From: Verrucomicrobiota bacterium
GTDB lineage: Bacteria; Verrucomicrobiota; Verrucomicrobiia; Limisphaerales; JAHDYP01
Assembly (NCBI GenBank): GCA_023383055.1
Contig: JAHDYP010000048.1
Coordinates: 1 to 40,782 of the forward strand
Length of the DNA stretch: 40,782 bases
Direction of reading: 5' to 3'
Shown: one piece after another, positions 23,962-34,290 of the stretch
Layout of the letters: each line of letters opens with the position of its first letter
How positions within the stretch are numbered: the first letter of the stretch is position 1
Notes under the pieces: generated by a model
What the model was told of the DNA's origin: nothing
Databases searched by the model: none
The model's input: the letters and a program-made list of their open reading frames with translations, nothing else
Translations under genes and position numbers: made by a program

Positions 23962-26900
23962 TCAAGCCGCCGCCGGCGCGGACTGCGCCGCGGGGTTGCC
24001 GTTGCCGCCGGTTTTGCGAGCCGCCAGGTACGCGAACAACTGCCAGCGCGCTTCCGCGTCTCGTTGAGCCTGCTCGAAGAAGCGCTTCGCGTCCTCGGGC
24101 TTGCTCTTCGTCAGCATCTTGAAGCGGTTTTCCGACATCAGGAAGTCCGCCACCTTGGTCTTCGCGGCCTGCGAATCCAACTGCAGCGGGTTCTCGCCCG
24201 CCGCCGTGCGGCGCGGATCGTAGCGGTAGAGCAGCCACTGGCCGGATTCGACCAGGGCTTTCTGTTGGCGCATCCCCACACCGCTCTCGAGCGCGATGCC
24301 GTGGGCGATGCAATGGCTGTAAGCGAGGATCAGCGAGGGCCCGGGATACGACTCGGCTTCAATGAAAGCCCGCAAGGTCTGCTCGTCTTTGGCCCCCATG
24401 GCCACGCTGGCCACGTAAACCGTGCCATAGCTCATCGCCATCAACCCCATATCCTTTTTGCCCAGCGGCTTGCCGCCGGCCGCGAACTTGGCCACCGCGC
24501 CGCGCGGCGTCGCCTTCGACATCTGTCCGCCGGTGTTCGAATAGACCTCGGTGTCGAGCACCAGCACATTGACGTCGCGTCCGCTGGCCAGCACATGGTC
24601 CAACCCGCCGTAACCGATGTCATACGCCCAGCCGTCGCCGCCCACGATCCAGACGCTGCGTTTCACCAGGTTGTCCGCCACCGCCAGCAAGAGCTTCGCC
24701 TCGTTCGAGGTGTCGCCCGCCAGCTTTTGCCGCAGGGCCGCCACCCGCTCGCGTTGTTCGTAAATGCCCGCTTCGTCCTTCTGGTCGGCCTGGATGATCT
24801 GACGCACGAAATCGTCGCCCAGCTTCGGAGCCAACTTGGCCAGGAGTTCGCAGCCAAACTCGCGCTGCTTGTCGATCGAAACCCGGAACCCAAGGCCGAA
24901 CTCGGCGTTGTCCTCGAACAAGGAATTACTCCAGGTGGGTCCGCGGCCGTTGTGATCGACGCAATACGGCGTCGTCGGCAGGTTGCCGCCGTAAATCGAA
25001 CTGCACCCGGTGGCGTTGCCAATCAACGCCCGGTCGCCGAACAACTGCGTCAGGAGCTTGAGATACGGGGTTTCGCCGCAGCCGGAGCAGGCGCCGGAGA
25101 ACTCGAACAGCGGACGCATGACTTGCTGCTGGCGCAGTTGGCCGACCCGCACCTTGCGCCGGTCCAGATCCGGGATCTTCATGAAGAAATCCCAGTTCTC
25201 GCGTTCGGTGAGCCGCAAGGGCGCCTGGGGCCGCATGTTGATCGCCTTGAGTTTGGCTTCGCTCTTGTTCTTGGCCGGGCAGACATCCACGCAGAGCACG
25301 CAGCCGGTGCAATCCTCCGGCGCCACCTGGATGGTGAACTTCATACCCTTCCATTCGGGCGACCGCGCCTCGCAGGACTTGAACGTGGCCGGGGCATTCG
25401 CCAGCAGCGAGGCGTCGTACACCTTCATGCGAATGGTCGCGTGCGGGCAAACCGCCGCGCACTTGCCGCACTGGATGCAGGTCTTTTCGTCCCACACCGG
25501 GATTTCGAGCGCCAGGTTGCGCTTTTCATACTGCGCCGTCGCGGTCGGGAAGGTGCCGTCGCAGGGGAAGGCGCTGACCGGCAGGGATTCGCCCAGGCCG
25601 CCGTAGATTTTGCCCAGGGTTTCCTTGATGCGGTTCGGGGCGTCGGCGGTGAACGGATCGGGCATATCAAACCCGCTCGTGATCTGGTCCGGCACTGGCA
25701 CCTCGAACAGGTTGACCAGGGTATGGTCCACCGCCTCGATGTTCTTGCGCACCACGTCTTCGCCCTTGCGGCCGTATGTCTTCTTGATCGTGTACTTGAT
25801 CTGCTCGATCGCCTCGTCCCGCGGCAGCACGCCCGACAACGCGAAGAAACACGCCTGCATCACCGTGTTGATCCGCGTGCCCATCCCCGTCGCCTTGGCC
25901 ACCTTGATCGCGTCGATCACGTAGAACTTCACCTTCTTGTTGACCATCTGCAGCTGCATCGGCCGGGGCAGCCGGTCCCAGATCTCCTCTTTCGCATAGG
26001 GCGTGTTCAACAGGAACGTGCCGCCCGCCACCAGCGGCTGCAGCAGATCGTAGCGCTCCAAAAACACCGGCTGATGACAGGCCACAAAATTCGCCCGGTT
26101 CACCAGGTAGGTCGACCGGATCGGCGTCGGACCGAACCGCAGATGCGACACCGTCACCGCCCCCGCCTTCTTCGAGTCGTATACGAAGTAGCCCTGCGCG
26201 TAGTTCCCGGTCGATTCGCCAATGATCTTGATCGAGTTCTTGTTGGCGCCCACCGTCCCGTCCGAGCCCAGCCCGTAGAACATCGCCCGCACCACCCGCT
26301 CGCCTTCGGTCGAGAACTCGTGGTCATACGGCAGGCTCAGATGCGTGACATCGTCCTCGATGCCCACCGTGAAATGGTTCTTCGGCTGCGCCGCCGCCGC
26401 GTTGTCGAACACGGCCTTGATCATCGCCGGCGTGAATTCCTTCGAGGAAAGCCCGTAACGTCCCGCCAAAACCCGCGGCATGGTCGCGAGCGAACCCTGT
26501 CCGTCCGCCACGCCCTCATGCAGCGCCGTCACCACATCCAGGTAGAGCGGCTCGCCCAGGCCGCCCGGTTCCTTGGTGCGGTCCATCACCGTCACCGTCC
26601 GCACCGTGGCCGGCAGGGCGGCCATGAACGCCTTCACGTCGAACGGCCGGTACATCCGCACCTTCAGCACGCCGCACTTGCCGCCGCGCGCGTTCAGGTA
26701 TTCCACCGTCTCCTGCGTCGTCTCGCAGGAGGAACCCATCAGCACCACCACCGAAGTCGCGTCCGGCGCACCTTCGTACTGGAACAACCGGTAGCTGCGG
26801 CCCGTCAGACCGGCGAACTTGTCCATCGCCTGCTGCACCACCTCCGCGCATTTCAGGTAATACGAGTTCCCCGCCTCGCGGGCCTGGAAGAAGACGTCGG

Positions 26901-27567
26901 GATTCTGCGCCGTGCCGCGCAGCACCGGCCGGTCGGGATTCATCGCCCGCTGGCGATGCGCAATGACCAGGTCGTCGTCAATCATTGACCGCATGATCTC
27001 GTCGCTGAGCAACTCGATCTTGGACACCTCGTGCGAAGTCCGGAAACCGTCGAAGAAATGCAGGAACGGCACCCGCGCCGCGAGCGTCGCCGCGTGCGCG
27101 ATCAGGGCCATGTCATGGGCTTCCTGGACCGACGCGGAGCTCAGCATGCCGAAGCCGGTGCTGCGGGCCGACATCACGTCGCTGTGATCGCCAAAAATCG
27201 AGAGGGCGTGCGTCGCCAGCGCCCGGGCCGTGATGTGAAACACGGTGGGCGTCAACTCGCCCGCGATCTTGAACATGTTGGGGATCTTGAGCAGCAAACC
27301 CTGCGACGCCGTGAAGGTGCAGGTCAGCGCCCCGGTCTGCAGCGCCCCATGCACCACTCCGGCCGCGCCCCCCTCGCTCTGCATCTCCACCACGCTCGGG
27401 ATCGTGCCCCAGAGGTTCTTGACCCCCTCGGAGGCCCACTGATCGCACCACTCGCCCATGTTGGAGGAAGGCGTGATCGGGTAGATCCCCATGACTTCGT
27501 TGACCCGGTAAGCCACGTAGGCCACCGCCTCGTTGCCGTCAATCGTTGTGAATTGCTTCGCTTGCAT
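23962..27567 (-). CDS. nifJ: Pyruvate:ferredoxin (flavodoxin) oxidoreductase, single-chain
   Basis: At 1201 residues it is a full-length homodimer-type PFOR. It converts pyruvate and CoA to acetyl-CoA and CO2 and reduces ferredoxin or flavodoxin. The N-terminal transketolase-like domain has 'YPITPSSNMGEWCDQW'. A two-cluster ferredoxin domain holds 'CIQCGKCAAVCPH' (about 695) and 'CTGCVLCVDVCPAKNK' (about 755). The proximal cluster and thiamine region have 'GACSGCGETPYLKLLTQLFG' (about 826) and 'GDGWAYDIGYGGLDHVL' (about 975), with 'DTEVYSNTGGQMS'. The tail ends in an Ala/Pro-rich segment. The start overlaps the hypC 3' end by 29 bases, tying pyruvate oxidation to the hydrogenase maturation operon. 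Confidence 0.97.
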   Translation of the reverse strand: MQAKQFTTIDGNEAVAYVAYRVNEVMGIYPITPSSNMGEWCDQWASEGVKNLWGTIPSVVEMQSEGGAAGVVHGALQTGALTCTFTASQGLLLKIPNMFKIAGELTPTVFHITARALATHALSIFGDHSDVMSARSTGFGMLSSASVQEAHDMALIAHAATLAARVPFLHFFDGFRTSHEVSKIELLSDEIMRSMIDDDLVIAHRQRAMNPDRPVLRGTAQNPDVFFQAREAGNSYYLKCAEVVQQAMDKFAGLTGRSYRLFQYEGAPDATSVVVLMGSSCETTQETVEYLNARGGKCGVLKVRMYRPFDVKAFMAALPATVRTVTVMDRTKEPGGLGEPLYLDVVTALHEGVADGQGSLATMPRVLAGRYGLSSKEFTPAMIKAVFDNAAAAQPKNHFTVGIEDDVTHLSLPYDHEFSTEGERVVRAMFYGLGSDGTVGANKNSIKIIGESTGNYAQGYFVYDSKKAGAVTVSHLRFGPTPIRSTYLVNRANFVACHQPVFLERYDLLQPLVAGGTFLLNTPYAKEEIWDRLPRPMQLQMVNKKVKFYVIDAIKVAKATGMGTRINTVMQACFFALSGVLPRDEAIEQIKYTIKKTYGRKGEDVVRKNIEAVDHTLVNLFEVPVPDQITSGFDMPDPFTADAPNRIKETLGKIYGGLGESLPVSAFPCDGTFPTATAQYEKRNLALEIPVWDEKTCIQCGKCAAVCPHATIRMKVYDASLLANAPATFKSCEARSPEWKGMKFTIQVAPEDCTGCVLCVDVCPAKNKSEAKLKAINMRPQAPLRLTERENWDFFMKIPDLDRRKVRVGQLRQQQVMRPLFEFSGACSGCGETPYLKLLTQLFGDRALIGNATGCSSIYGGNLPTTPYCVDHNGRGPTWSNSLFEDNAEFGLGFRVSIDKQREFGCELLAKLAPKLGDDFVRQIIQADQKDEAGIYEQRERVAALRQKLAGDTSNEAKLLLAVADNLVKRSVWIVGGDGWAYDIGYGGLDHVLASGRDVNVLVLDTEVYSNTGGQMSKATPRGAVAKFAAGGKPLGKKDMGLMAMSYGTVYVASVAMGAKDEQTLRAFIEAESYPGPSLILAYSHCIAHGIALESGVGMRQQKALVESGQWLLYRYDPRRTAAGENPLQLDSQAAKTKVADFLMSENRFKMLTKSKPEDAKRFFEQAQRDAEARWQLFAYLAARKTGGNGNPAAQSAPAAA

Positions 27568-27808
27568 CTTTCAGTTCCGTTAGTTCGTCCATCTGTTTCA
27601 AGTACTCGAACACCTGCTGGGCTTCCTGCTCGTCCAATCGCCCGATCGCAAACCCAACATGCACAATCACGTAATCCCCCACCACCGCTTCCGGCACATA
27701 CGCCAGACTCACTTCCTTCACCACCCCCCCGAAACTCACCCGGCCCGTCCGCATCATCGGGTCTTCCCCTGCCACCGATAACACCTGCCCTGGAATCGCC
27801 AGGCACAT
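27539..27808 (-). CDS. hypC: Hydrogenase maturation chaperone HypC
   Basis: This 89-residue protein starts 'MCLAIPGQVLSV'. The second-residue cysteine is the essential ligand through which HypC carries the iron unit with HypD. 'GRVSFGGVVKEVSLAYVP' and 'VGDYVIVHVGFAIGRLDEQE' follow the family exactly. The ATG shares its A with the TGA of the upstream 68-codon frame (TGATG), and the 3' end overlaps the nifJ start, so the whole group appears to be translated in a coupled way. Confidence 0.95.
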   Translation of the reverse strand: MCLAIPGQVLSVAGEDPMMRTGRVSFGGVVKEVSLAYVPEAVVGDYVIVHVGFAIGRLDEQEAQQVFEYLKQMDELTELKDASEAIHND

Positions 27809-28014
27809 CAGCGCACCCTCCCGTGGAAGCCCGCCACCACGCCGTTGCGCTCCCCTCCCGCCACCGCCCAGCCTGACCTCAGCGACAGTAGCGCCCGGCC
27901 GAAGCCGGCTGATTCGGTCCTGAGCAAGCGATGCATCGCGGGAGTAAAGACCAGTTGCAAAACTAAGGCAAGTACCTCGGATGTTCCACGAACGCTTATG
28001 CTTGGAATTATCAT
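27808..28014 (-). CDS. 68-codon frame coupled to hypF and hypC, unknown function
   Basis: The frame exactly fills the 202-base gap between hypF and hypC. Its ATG overlaps the hypF stop as ATGA (28014-28011), and its TGA overlaps the hypC start as TGATG (27810-27806). This double overlap is typical of co-translated genes. The peptide begins 'MIIPSISVRGTSEVLALVLQ', has a moderately hydrophobic N-terminal helix, then 'TPAMHRLLRTESAG' and a Gly/Arg/Val-rich tail. No family is recognised and there are no cysteines, so it is not an obvious metal protein. An open frame of this size can occur by chance in GC-rich DNA, so it may also be a mere spacer. Confidence 0.45.
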   Translation of the reverse strand: MIIPSISVRGTSEVLALVLQLVFTPAMHRLLRTESAGFGRALLSLRSGWAVAGGERNGVVAGFHGRVR

Positions 28015-30425
28015 GTCACCCCTTCCAACCCGGAACGCATCCCGGCCACCGCCTGTCCCAACGCCAACCCCCCATCGTTGGTCGGCACCCGCTGATGCCA
28101 GTAAACCCGGTGGCCCGCCGCTCGCAGCCGCTCAATGGCGCCTTCCAACAGCACCACATTCTGAAAACACCCGCCGCTCACCGCCACCCGCTCAAGTCCA
28201 GCCCGCGCCGCCACGGCGACCATCAATTCGATGAGCCCGCGATGGAACCGGGCCGCCATGCGTTCCGGCGGGACCCCCGCCCGCAGGTCGCCCAACAACT
28301 CGTCCAACAACGGCCCCCAATCCGCATGCCACAACGCATCCCGCGCCGCCACGCGCGTCCCGCCTTCCCCCGGATCGGTGCCGCCGCCGGCTGGCCGGAG
28401 CGCCAGCGGGTATGCCCCGCGGTCGGAACTGCCCATCGCCAGCGACTCGAGGGCCATGGCGGCCTGGCCTTCGAAACCGGTTTGCTGACGAACCCCGAGC
28501 AGCGAAGCCACCGCGTCGAACAACCGCCCCACCGCGGTCGTGAGCGGCGCGTTGAACGGCCGTTCGAGCGACTCCCGCACGGCCCGCATCTCCGCCGGGC
28601 TGAAGGCCGCCAGGGTCGGCAGATCCCGCTGGTCGAAGGCACCCGGGCCGTAACCCGCAAACAGCAGCCCCGCCGCGCTGCGCCGCGGCTCGCGCACGGC
28701 TCGTTCGCCACCCGGCAACCTGAACGGCCGCAGCGTGGCCAGGCGCTCATACCCGCCCGCTTCCGCAATCAGAAACTCCCCGCCCCAAACCATGCCGTCG
28801 AGGCCATATCCCGTCCCGTCCCAGGCGATGCCCAGCACCGGCCCCTCGAGCTCGTTCTCCGCCATGCACGACAGGATGTGGGCATGGTGATGTTGCACCC
28901 CCGTGGGGCTCTCCACCCAGCGCTTCGCTTCCTTGGTCGAGACGTAATCCGGATGCAGATCCGCCATCACTCGCGCCGGTTCCACCCCGAACAGCCTCTG
29001 AAGATCGTGGACCACCCGGCGAAAAGCCGACAACGCCGCCGCGGTTTCCAGATCGCCAATATGCTGGCTCAGCACCACCGCGCCTCCGGCACTCAACGCC
29101 ACCGTGTTCTTGAGCTGGCCGCCCACGGCCAACACGCCCCGCTTCGTTCCCGCCCCGGCTGTTTCGCCCGGCCCCGACCCGCTGCCTCCGCCTGCAATCG
29201 CGACCGGCAGCGGGGCGTAGCCACGCGCCCGACGCACCACCATTTCCCGACCGGCGACGACACGCACCACGGAGTCGTCCACCTGGCGGACAATCGGGCG
29301 GTTGTGCACGAGAAAACCATCAACGATCCCTTGCAGCCGCTCCCGGGCCTCGGTTTCATCGATGCAGATGGGCTCGTCACTCAGGTTACCGCTCGTGGCC
29401 ACCACCGGAAACCGCAGCGCCGCCAGCAGCAAATGATGCAACGGCGTGTAGGGCAGCATGATCCCAAGAAACGGATGGCCCGGCGCCACCGCTGCCGCCA
29501 GAGGCAGGTTCCCCTCCAACCGCCGCAACAACACAATCGGCGCTTCCGGCGACCGCAACAATCCCTCCTCGATCGCCGATACCCGGCAAAGCGTCCGCGC
29601 CTCCTCCATCCCGGGAACCATCACCGCCAACGGTTTCTCTTCCCGATGCTTGCGCTGCCGCAGTGCCTGCACCGCCGCCTCGGACCGCGCGTCGACCAGC
29701 AACTGGTAACCGCCCAGACCTTTGACCGCCAGAATCCGACCCCGGCGCAAGGCCTCGACCGCCTCCGCCATTGCCTCCTCCCTCCGGGCCACCGGCGTGC
29801 CGTCCGCCGACCATAACTCGAGCAGGGGCCCGCACTTCGGGCAGGCGTTCGGCTGCGCGTGAAATCGCCGATCCGCCGGATCCTGGTATTCCCGGCGGCA
29901 CTCGGGGCACATCTCGAACCGCCGCATCGAGGTGTTCGCCCGGTCGTAGGGTAACGCCTCGAGAATCGAGTACCGCGGCCCGCAATGGGTGCAATTGGTG
30001 AACGGATAGCCAAACCGCCGGTTCGCCGGATCGAAGATCTCGCGCACACACGCGTCGCAGACCGCCACATCCGGTCGCACGAGCAACGACGGCGCCCCGG
30101 CCTGGTCGCTCGGCCGAATCTCGAATCCGGTCCACCCCGCCGCCTCGAGCCAGACCGCTTCCAGGCTCTGGATTGAGCTCCCCGGCGGGCGTTCCCGCTC
30201 AAGCCGCCGGCGGAAATCCCACAACGCTTTCTCCCCGCCTTCCACCTCGATCGCCACCCCCAGCGGCGTGTTGCCCACCCAACCGTCGAGCCCCGCCTCG
30301 ACCGCCAGCCGGTAAACATGCGGGCGAAAGCCGACCCCCTGCACCACGCCCTGCAAACGCAGGCGCAGACGCAGACGCGGCCCCGTCGGGACGACGGCGG
30401 CGACGGTTGGAAAGGAAGCCCTCAT
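28011..30425 (-). CDS. hypF: Carbamoyltransferase HypF
   Basis: The 804-residue protein has all four HypF parts. An acylphosphatase domain (about 20-105) carries 'VVQGVGFRPHVYRLA'. Two zinc-finger-like pairs (about 120-200) contain 'CDACVREIFDP', 'CTHCGPRYS', 'CPECRREYQDP' and 'CPKCGP'. A YrdC-like domain (about 215-385) and a Kae1-like domain with 'HHHAHILSCMAEN' and 'VAVSGGCFQNVVLLEGAIER' complete it. It uses carbamoyl phosphate and ATP to load the HypE C-terminal cysteine, the first step of cyanide ligand synthesis. It is the first gene of the hypF-orf-hypC-nifJ group. The start at 30425 has no strong ribosome-binding site. Confidence 0.96.
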   Translation of the reverse strand: MRASFPTVAAVVPTGPRLRLRLRLQGVVQGVGFRPHVYRLAVEAGLDGWVGNTPLGVAIEVEGGEKALWDFRRRLERERPPGSSIQSLEAVWLEAAGWTGFEIRPSDQAGAPSLLVRPDVAVCDACVREIFDPANRRFGYPFTNCTHCGPRYSILEALPYDRANTSMRRFEMCPECRREYQDPADRRFHAQPNACPKCGPLLELWSADGTPVARREEAMAEAVEALRRGRILAVKGLGGYQLLVDARSEAAVQALRQRKHREEKPLAVMVPGMEEARTLCRVSAIEEGLLRSPEAPIVLLRRLEGNLPLAAAVAPGHPFLGIMLPYTPLHHLLLAALRFPVVATSGNLSDEPICIDETEARERLQGIVDGFLVHNRPIVRQVDDSVVRVVAGREMVVRRARGYAPLPVAIAGGGSGSGPGETAGAGTKRGVLAVGGQLKNTVALSAGGAVVLSQHIGDLETAAALSAFRRVVHDLQRLFGVEPARVMADLHPDYVSTKEAKRWVESPTGVQHHHAHILSCMAENELEGPVLGIAWDGTGYGLDGMVWGGEFLIAEAGGYERLATLRPFRLPGGERAVREPRRSAAGLLFAGYGPGAFDQRDLPTLAAFSPAEMRAVRESLERPFNAPLTTAVGRLFDAVASLLGVRQQTGFEGQAAMALESLAMGSSDRGAYPLALRPAGGGTDPGEGGTRVAARDALWHADWGPLLDELLGDLRAGVPPERMAARFHRGLIELMVAVAARAGLERVAVSGGCFQNVVLLEGAIERLRAAGHRVYWHQRVPTNDGGLALGQAVAGMRSGLEGVT

Positions 30426-30820
30426 GCCACGCCGTCACCATCGTCGAAACCCTCCCGGTGCGGCTCACCCGCCCTTGCCATAAAATCACCCTTTCTTGCA
30501 AGCCAAAGGGCAACATATGGGCATGCCGGCTCCGCGACCCAAAGGGGGGAAATCGGGGTCGGAGCAGCGCACCATGTTCAGCGCGATAGCCGGGAACGAA
30601 ATACCGATTGGCCCTTGGCATGGAGGCGCTGTAATCCCTGAGGCGCTTGGCTTACAGCCAAAAAAGGGGTGGCAAAATGACCCGCAAGCTAAACTGGGTC
30701 CTAATTAAGCGCCGTTCGGGGGTGACCCATTTACATTTAACCCGCGTTGGGTGGCATGGCTTGTTCGAGGACACGATCGGCCGGCCGATCCAGTAGCGGC
30801 CATCCATCCGGGAACCCGAA
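30426..30820. other. 395-bp intergenic region upstream of hypF
   Basis: No credible gene was found. It must contain the hypF promoter; I looked for sigma54-type GG-N10-GC and sigma70 boxes and found no good match. It holds a perfect small hairpin, TTGGCT-TAC-AGCCAA (30647-30661). On the plus strand A residues, not T residues, follow it, so it is not a terminator for the minus-strand PKD gene. The stretch 30665-30760 is locally AT-richer than its surroundings. Confidence 0.5.
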
Positions 30821-33800
30821 TCACTGCTCGTGCATCTGGAGGCGGAAAAAGGTGGTCGATCCGAGAGTCGGCAGGTCGACATAGACGGTTTCGCTGGCAC
30901 CCGATCCGTCGAGGAAGTCCAGGGTCGCTGGCTCGCCGACGGCGCGCGAGTGTTTGATCTCCTGCCATGCAGGAGCAGATAGGTCGGCCGTTTGGAGCAC
31001 CCGGTAGCGGTAACCGGTGATCGTGGAGAAGCTCAGCGAGAACTGCGGAGCGACCACCCGAAACGCGCTGATGGTCGGCAACGGCGCGGCCTTTGCCAGC
31101 ACGAACGGCAGGACGTAGGAACCGGCGTTCAACCAGGAATTCACCTCGATCGTATGCTGGTCCACGACCGTGTAGGGCATTTCGGTCCAGGCCGGCAGGC
31201 GGTACAGGATCAAGCCCTCGGGCACCGGGTCGGGGAAGGTGATGCGGAAGATCTTTGTGCTCCCGCTGGTTGCGGTGCCGGAAATCACGAACCCGAGTGA
31301 GTTGCTCCAGTTGATCGCCAGCGGCACACCCTCGCGCGGGTAATTGACCGGATCGCTTGCGGGGCTGTTCGTGATCGAGGTGCCGCTGATGGTGAAGCCC
31401 GGGCCGGCGCGCACGCCGGGCACGAAAACCGTGTTGGTGACCGAGCGCTCGGCGTCCTCGTCGTCCACGACCGTGAGGCGCACGTTGTAGGTGCCCGCAT
31501 TCGTGTAGGTGTGGCTCACCAACGAGCCCGAACCGGTTTGTCCGTCCCCGAACCCCCACTCCCAACCGACCACGGAGCCGTCGCGATCGCTGGAACCGGA
31601 GCCGTCACCAGTCAGTGTCCCATCGGTGGCGATCATGTTGGTCGCCAGCGTCATGAGGGGGGTGGGCGGGTGGTTGGGCGCCAGTTTGAACAGCCAGACC
31701 GGAGGGGTGGCTGCCGTGCCGTCGTCGCCCAGCACAACGTAGCTGCCGTTGGTAAGAGTCAGGATGGCGTCGCCCGCTTCGTTGAGGTTGGTCGTGCCCG
31801 GGAATGTTTCCATCCATACCCGCACGCCGGAGGGATCGGTTTTGAGCAGGAACAGCTCGGTCTGACGCGGCCCCCAGATATCCTCCCGGAATGTGATGTT
31901 TCCGGTGAGGATATAGCCGGCATCGGGGGTGGGCGCGGCGCCATAGGCAACGTCGTCCTGATCCATGACCGCGGGGCCCGACCACGATTGGCTGCCGGAA
32001 GCGACTCCATCGGGCGAGAGGAACGACAGCCAGATGTCTTCGTAATGCTTGCCGGCGACGACAAAGCCGTCGGCGGGAGGTTGCCGGTGGCCCACCCAAT
32101 AACAGATGTCACGGTAGTCCAGCACGTTCGTCCACACCGGGATTCCGGAGGGATCGGTCTTGATAAACCAGTGCCGATACGCATTAGCCCGGGCGAAGAG
32201 AAGCGCGCCCCCATCCGGCGTCGCCAGAACCCGGTCGGCTACTCGGCCGTTTTCCATTTCGTAATGACGAGTCCAGACCTCATTCCCATCGGCATCCGCC
32301 TTGATCAGCATTGGCCAGGTCGAGTCGTTTACCCCGGCAAGGAAGTAACCTCCATCGGTCGTCGGGGCGATCGCCAAGGCCTGCTCGTTCAGGCTGTTGG
32401 TTTCGCCGAACAGCTTCATGGGCCAGGCGAGCTCGCCATCCTCATCGACCTTCAGCAGCAATGCGTCTCGGCCCGAGGAGGCGTCGAAATCGCCGGCCAT
32501 GACATAGCCGCCGTCCGCGCCACGCGTCAGGGCGCGGGCGTACTCCATCCCATCCCGGGGACCATCGAAGAACTTCTCCCAGACGGGCAAGCCGCGGCGA
32601 TTCACCTTGAAGACCCACAGGTGCGCGTCGGCTGTAGTACTCCCGTCGGTCCCGCCGGCCAGCACGAACCCGCCGTCCAGAGCTTCCACGATTCCGGACA
32701 CTTCGCAGACGCCGACGCCATAGAACCGCTGCCACTGGAGCTGCAATCCCACCACCTCCACCCGCTGCGTGGCCCAGGACCGCGGTCCGTCGGCGCTCAG
32801 CACTTCGAGGACGACCTCGTAGTCGCCCGCGCTGGAGTAACTGTGCTGCACGGTCACGCCGGCGTTCGTGGTGCCGTCGCCGAAATTCCATCGGTAGGCC
32901 GCGATGGATCCCCCGGGGTTGCTTGACGCGCTGGCGTCGAAGGTGATGACCTGGTCCCGGAACACGGGGCTGGCAGGCTGAATCGTGAAAGCAGCTGTTG
33001 GCACATGCAGGCTTGGCATGACCTTCACGACCCACATCCAGCGATTGGTTCCCACCTGCGCCTCGCCCGCCACCAGATACTGGGCGTCGGCCGACACGGT
33101 CACGTCATGGGCAAGTCCCTCCCAGGTCCGCCCATCGCGATATCCCAGACCTTGGCGCCCTCCGGATCTGCCTTGATCACCCACACGTCTTTTCCCCCGG
33201 CACCGATCGAGTCGGTCTGCCCGGCAACGACAAAACCGTCGGAGACCTCCACCAGCGATCGGCCGAGTTCGTTGGTCGAGTTCCTCCCGAACACGCGGGT
33301 CCACTGCAGCCTGCCGGTGGAAGAGTAGGAACTGAGGATCGCATTCCGGTAGGCGGGGCCCGGGGCATCCGGCACCTGTTCCCGGCCGGCCGCCAGATAG
33401 CCGCCGCTCGAAGCCGGGATGACGTCGTAGTTCCACACCGGCTGGCTATTGGTCCACACCGGGCTCCGCGATGAATCCAACTTCACCACGGAGTCGTAGA
33501 TGGCCAGGAGGTAACCTCCGTCCGAGGTGCGTTCGATGGATTCGGGACCTGAGGTGAGCCACTCGTTGCCGGCCTGCTGGGCTTCCCGCAGTTCGAGCAC
33601 CCGCCCGTCACGATCCAAGTGCAGCAGGCAGCCCAGTCCGTACGATCCTGAGTCCTGGTCGAGCGGGTTGATCAGGTAGTCGGCCTGGGCCTGTCCGGTC
33701 ACCAGGTAACCCTCGGGCGTTTGCACGATGGCGGTGCCCCAACGCGCCAACGCGGGCCCGGCCTCAAAGTGTCCGCGAGCCAGGTTCGTTGACCACAGGG

Positions 33801-34290
33801 GCTGGAGCATCAGGTCGGTCTTCATCACCCACAAGGTCGGGTTCAGCCACTCCGGCCGGGGATCCCCCGGGATCCCGAGGAAGTGCTTGATCTGATAACC
33901 TGTAGCCACATAGCCGTCTGGTGCCCCTGCGGTATTGTAGGTGGGAATCACCGCGCTCACGCCGCACCCCAGGCGTCCAAACTCCGGGTATTCGAGCCCC
34001 AGGAAGACGTTGCTCCCGATGACGGTGCCGTCCTCCGCCAAGACGGCGAGCAGCGCCGAGTCGTAGGTCGTGTCGCCCGGAAGTCTCACCTCTCCTCCCA
34101 CGATGTAACCCTCGTGGCAGCGCTCGATGGCCAGGGCGCGCGAACTCGCGTAGTTCGCGAACAGAACGCGGCCCCACGTCGCGCCCGGCGGGTTCAGGAA
34201 GCCGTCAACCTCCGCGCACCAGCCTGGCACGACAGTCAAGGCAATCCACGCTGCGGCATACAAGGTCGGTCGGTCCCATTTCGTTTTCAT
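30821..34290 (-). pseudogene. Exported PKD/propeller-repeat protein, split by a one-base frameshift near 33111
   Basis: Two minus-strand frames join into one protein of about 1156 residues if one base is added near 33111. The first part starts at ATG 34290 with a signal peptide (MKTKWDRPTLYAAAWIALTV) and runs to the out-of-frame stop at 33100. The second part resumes as 'LAHDVTVSADAQYLVAGEA', exactly what should follow 'MGGPGRD'. With the extra base the total length becomes a multiple of three. Repeats of the form 'DGGYxxAG' suggest a propeller-like fold. Two PKD domains ('YRWNFGDGTTNAG' and 'WEWGFGDGQTGSG') follow, and a C-terminal domain of the 'YRVLQTADLSAPAWQ...FFRLQ' type. It is probably a surface or secreted protein. 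A real mutation, a sequencing error or recoding are all possible. Confidence 0.8.

Noticed and set aside
24064..26988. A 974-codon open frame on the plus strand
   Set aside because: It is antisense to nifJ, whose motifs are unmistakable. Its translation is rich in His, Arg, Leu and Gln and has no domain; long antisense frames are common in GC-rich genes.
27981..29816. A 611-codon plus-strand frame opposite hypF
   Set aside because: It is antisense to conserved HypF zinc-finger, YrdC and Kae1 domains, and its composition is typical of a shadow frame.
30426..30560. Sigma54 promoter upstream of hypF
   Set aside because: GG and GC elements were seen but not with the required 10-base spacing between them.
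30647..30661. Hairpin TTGGCT-TAC-AGCCAA next to a six-base A/T run as a rho-independent terminator
   Set aside because: On either strand the T-run is on the wrong side of the stem, so it would not terminate transcription.
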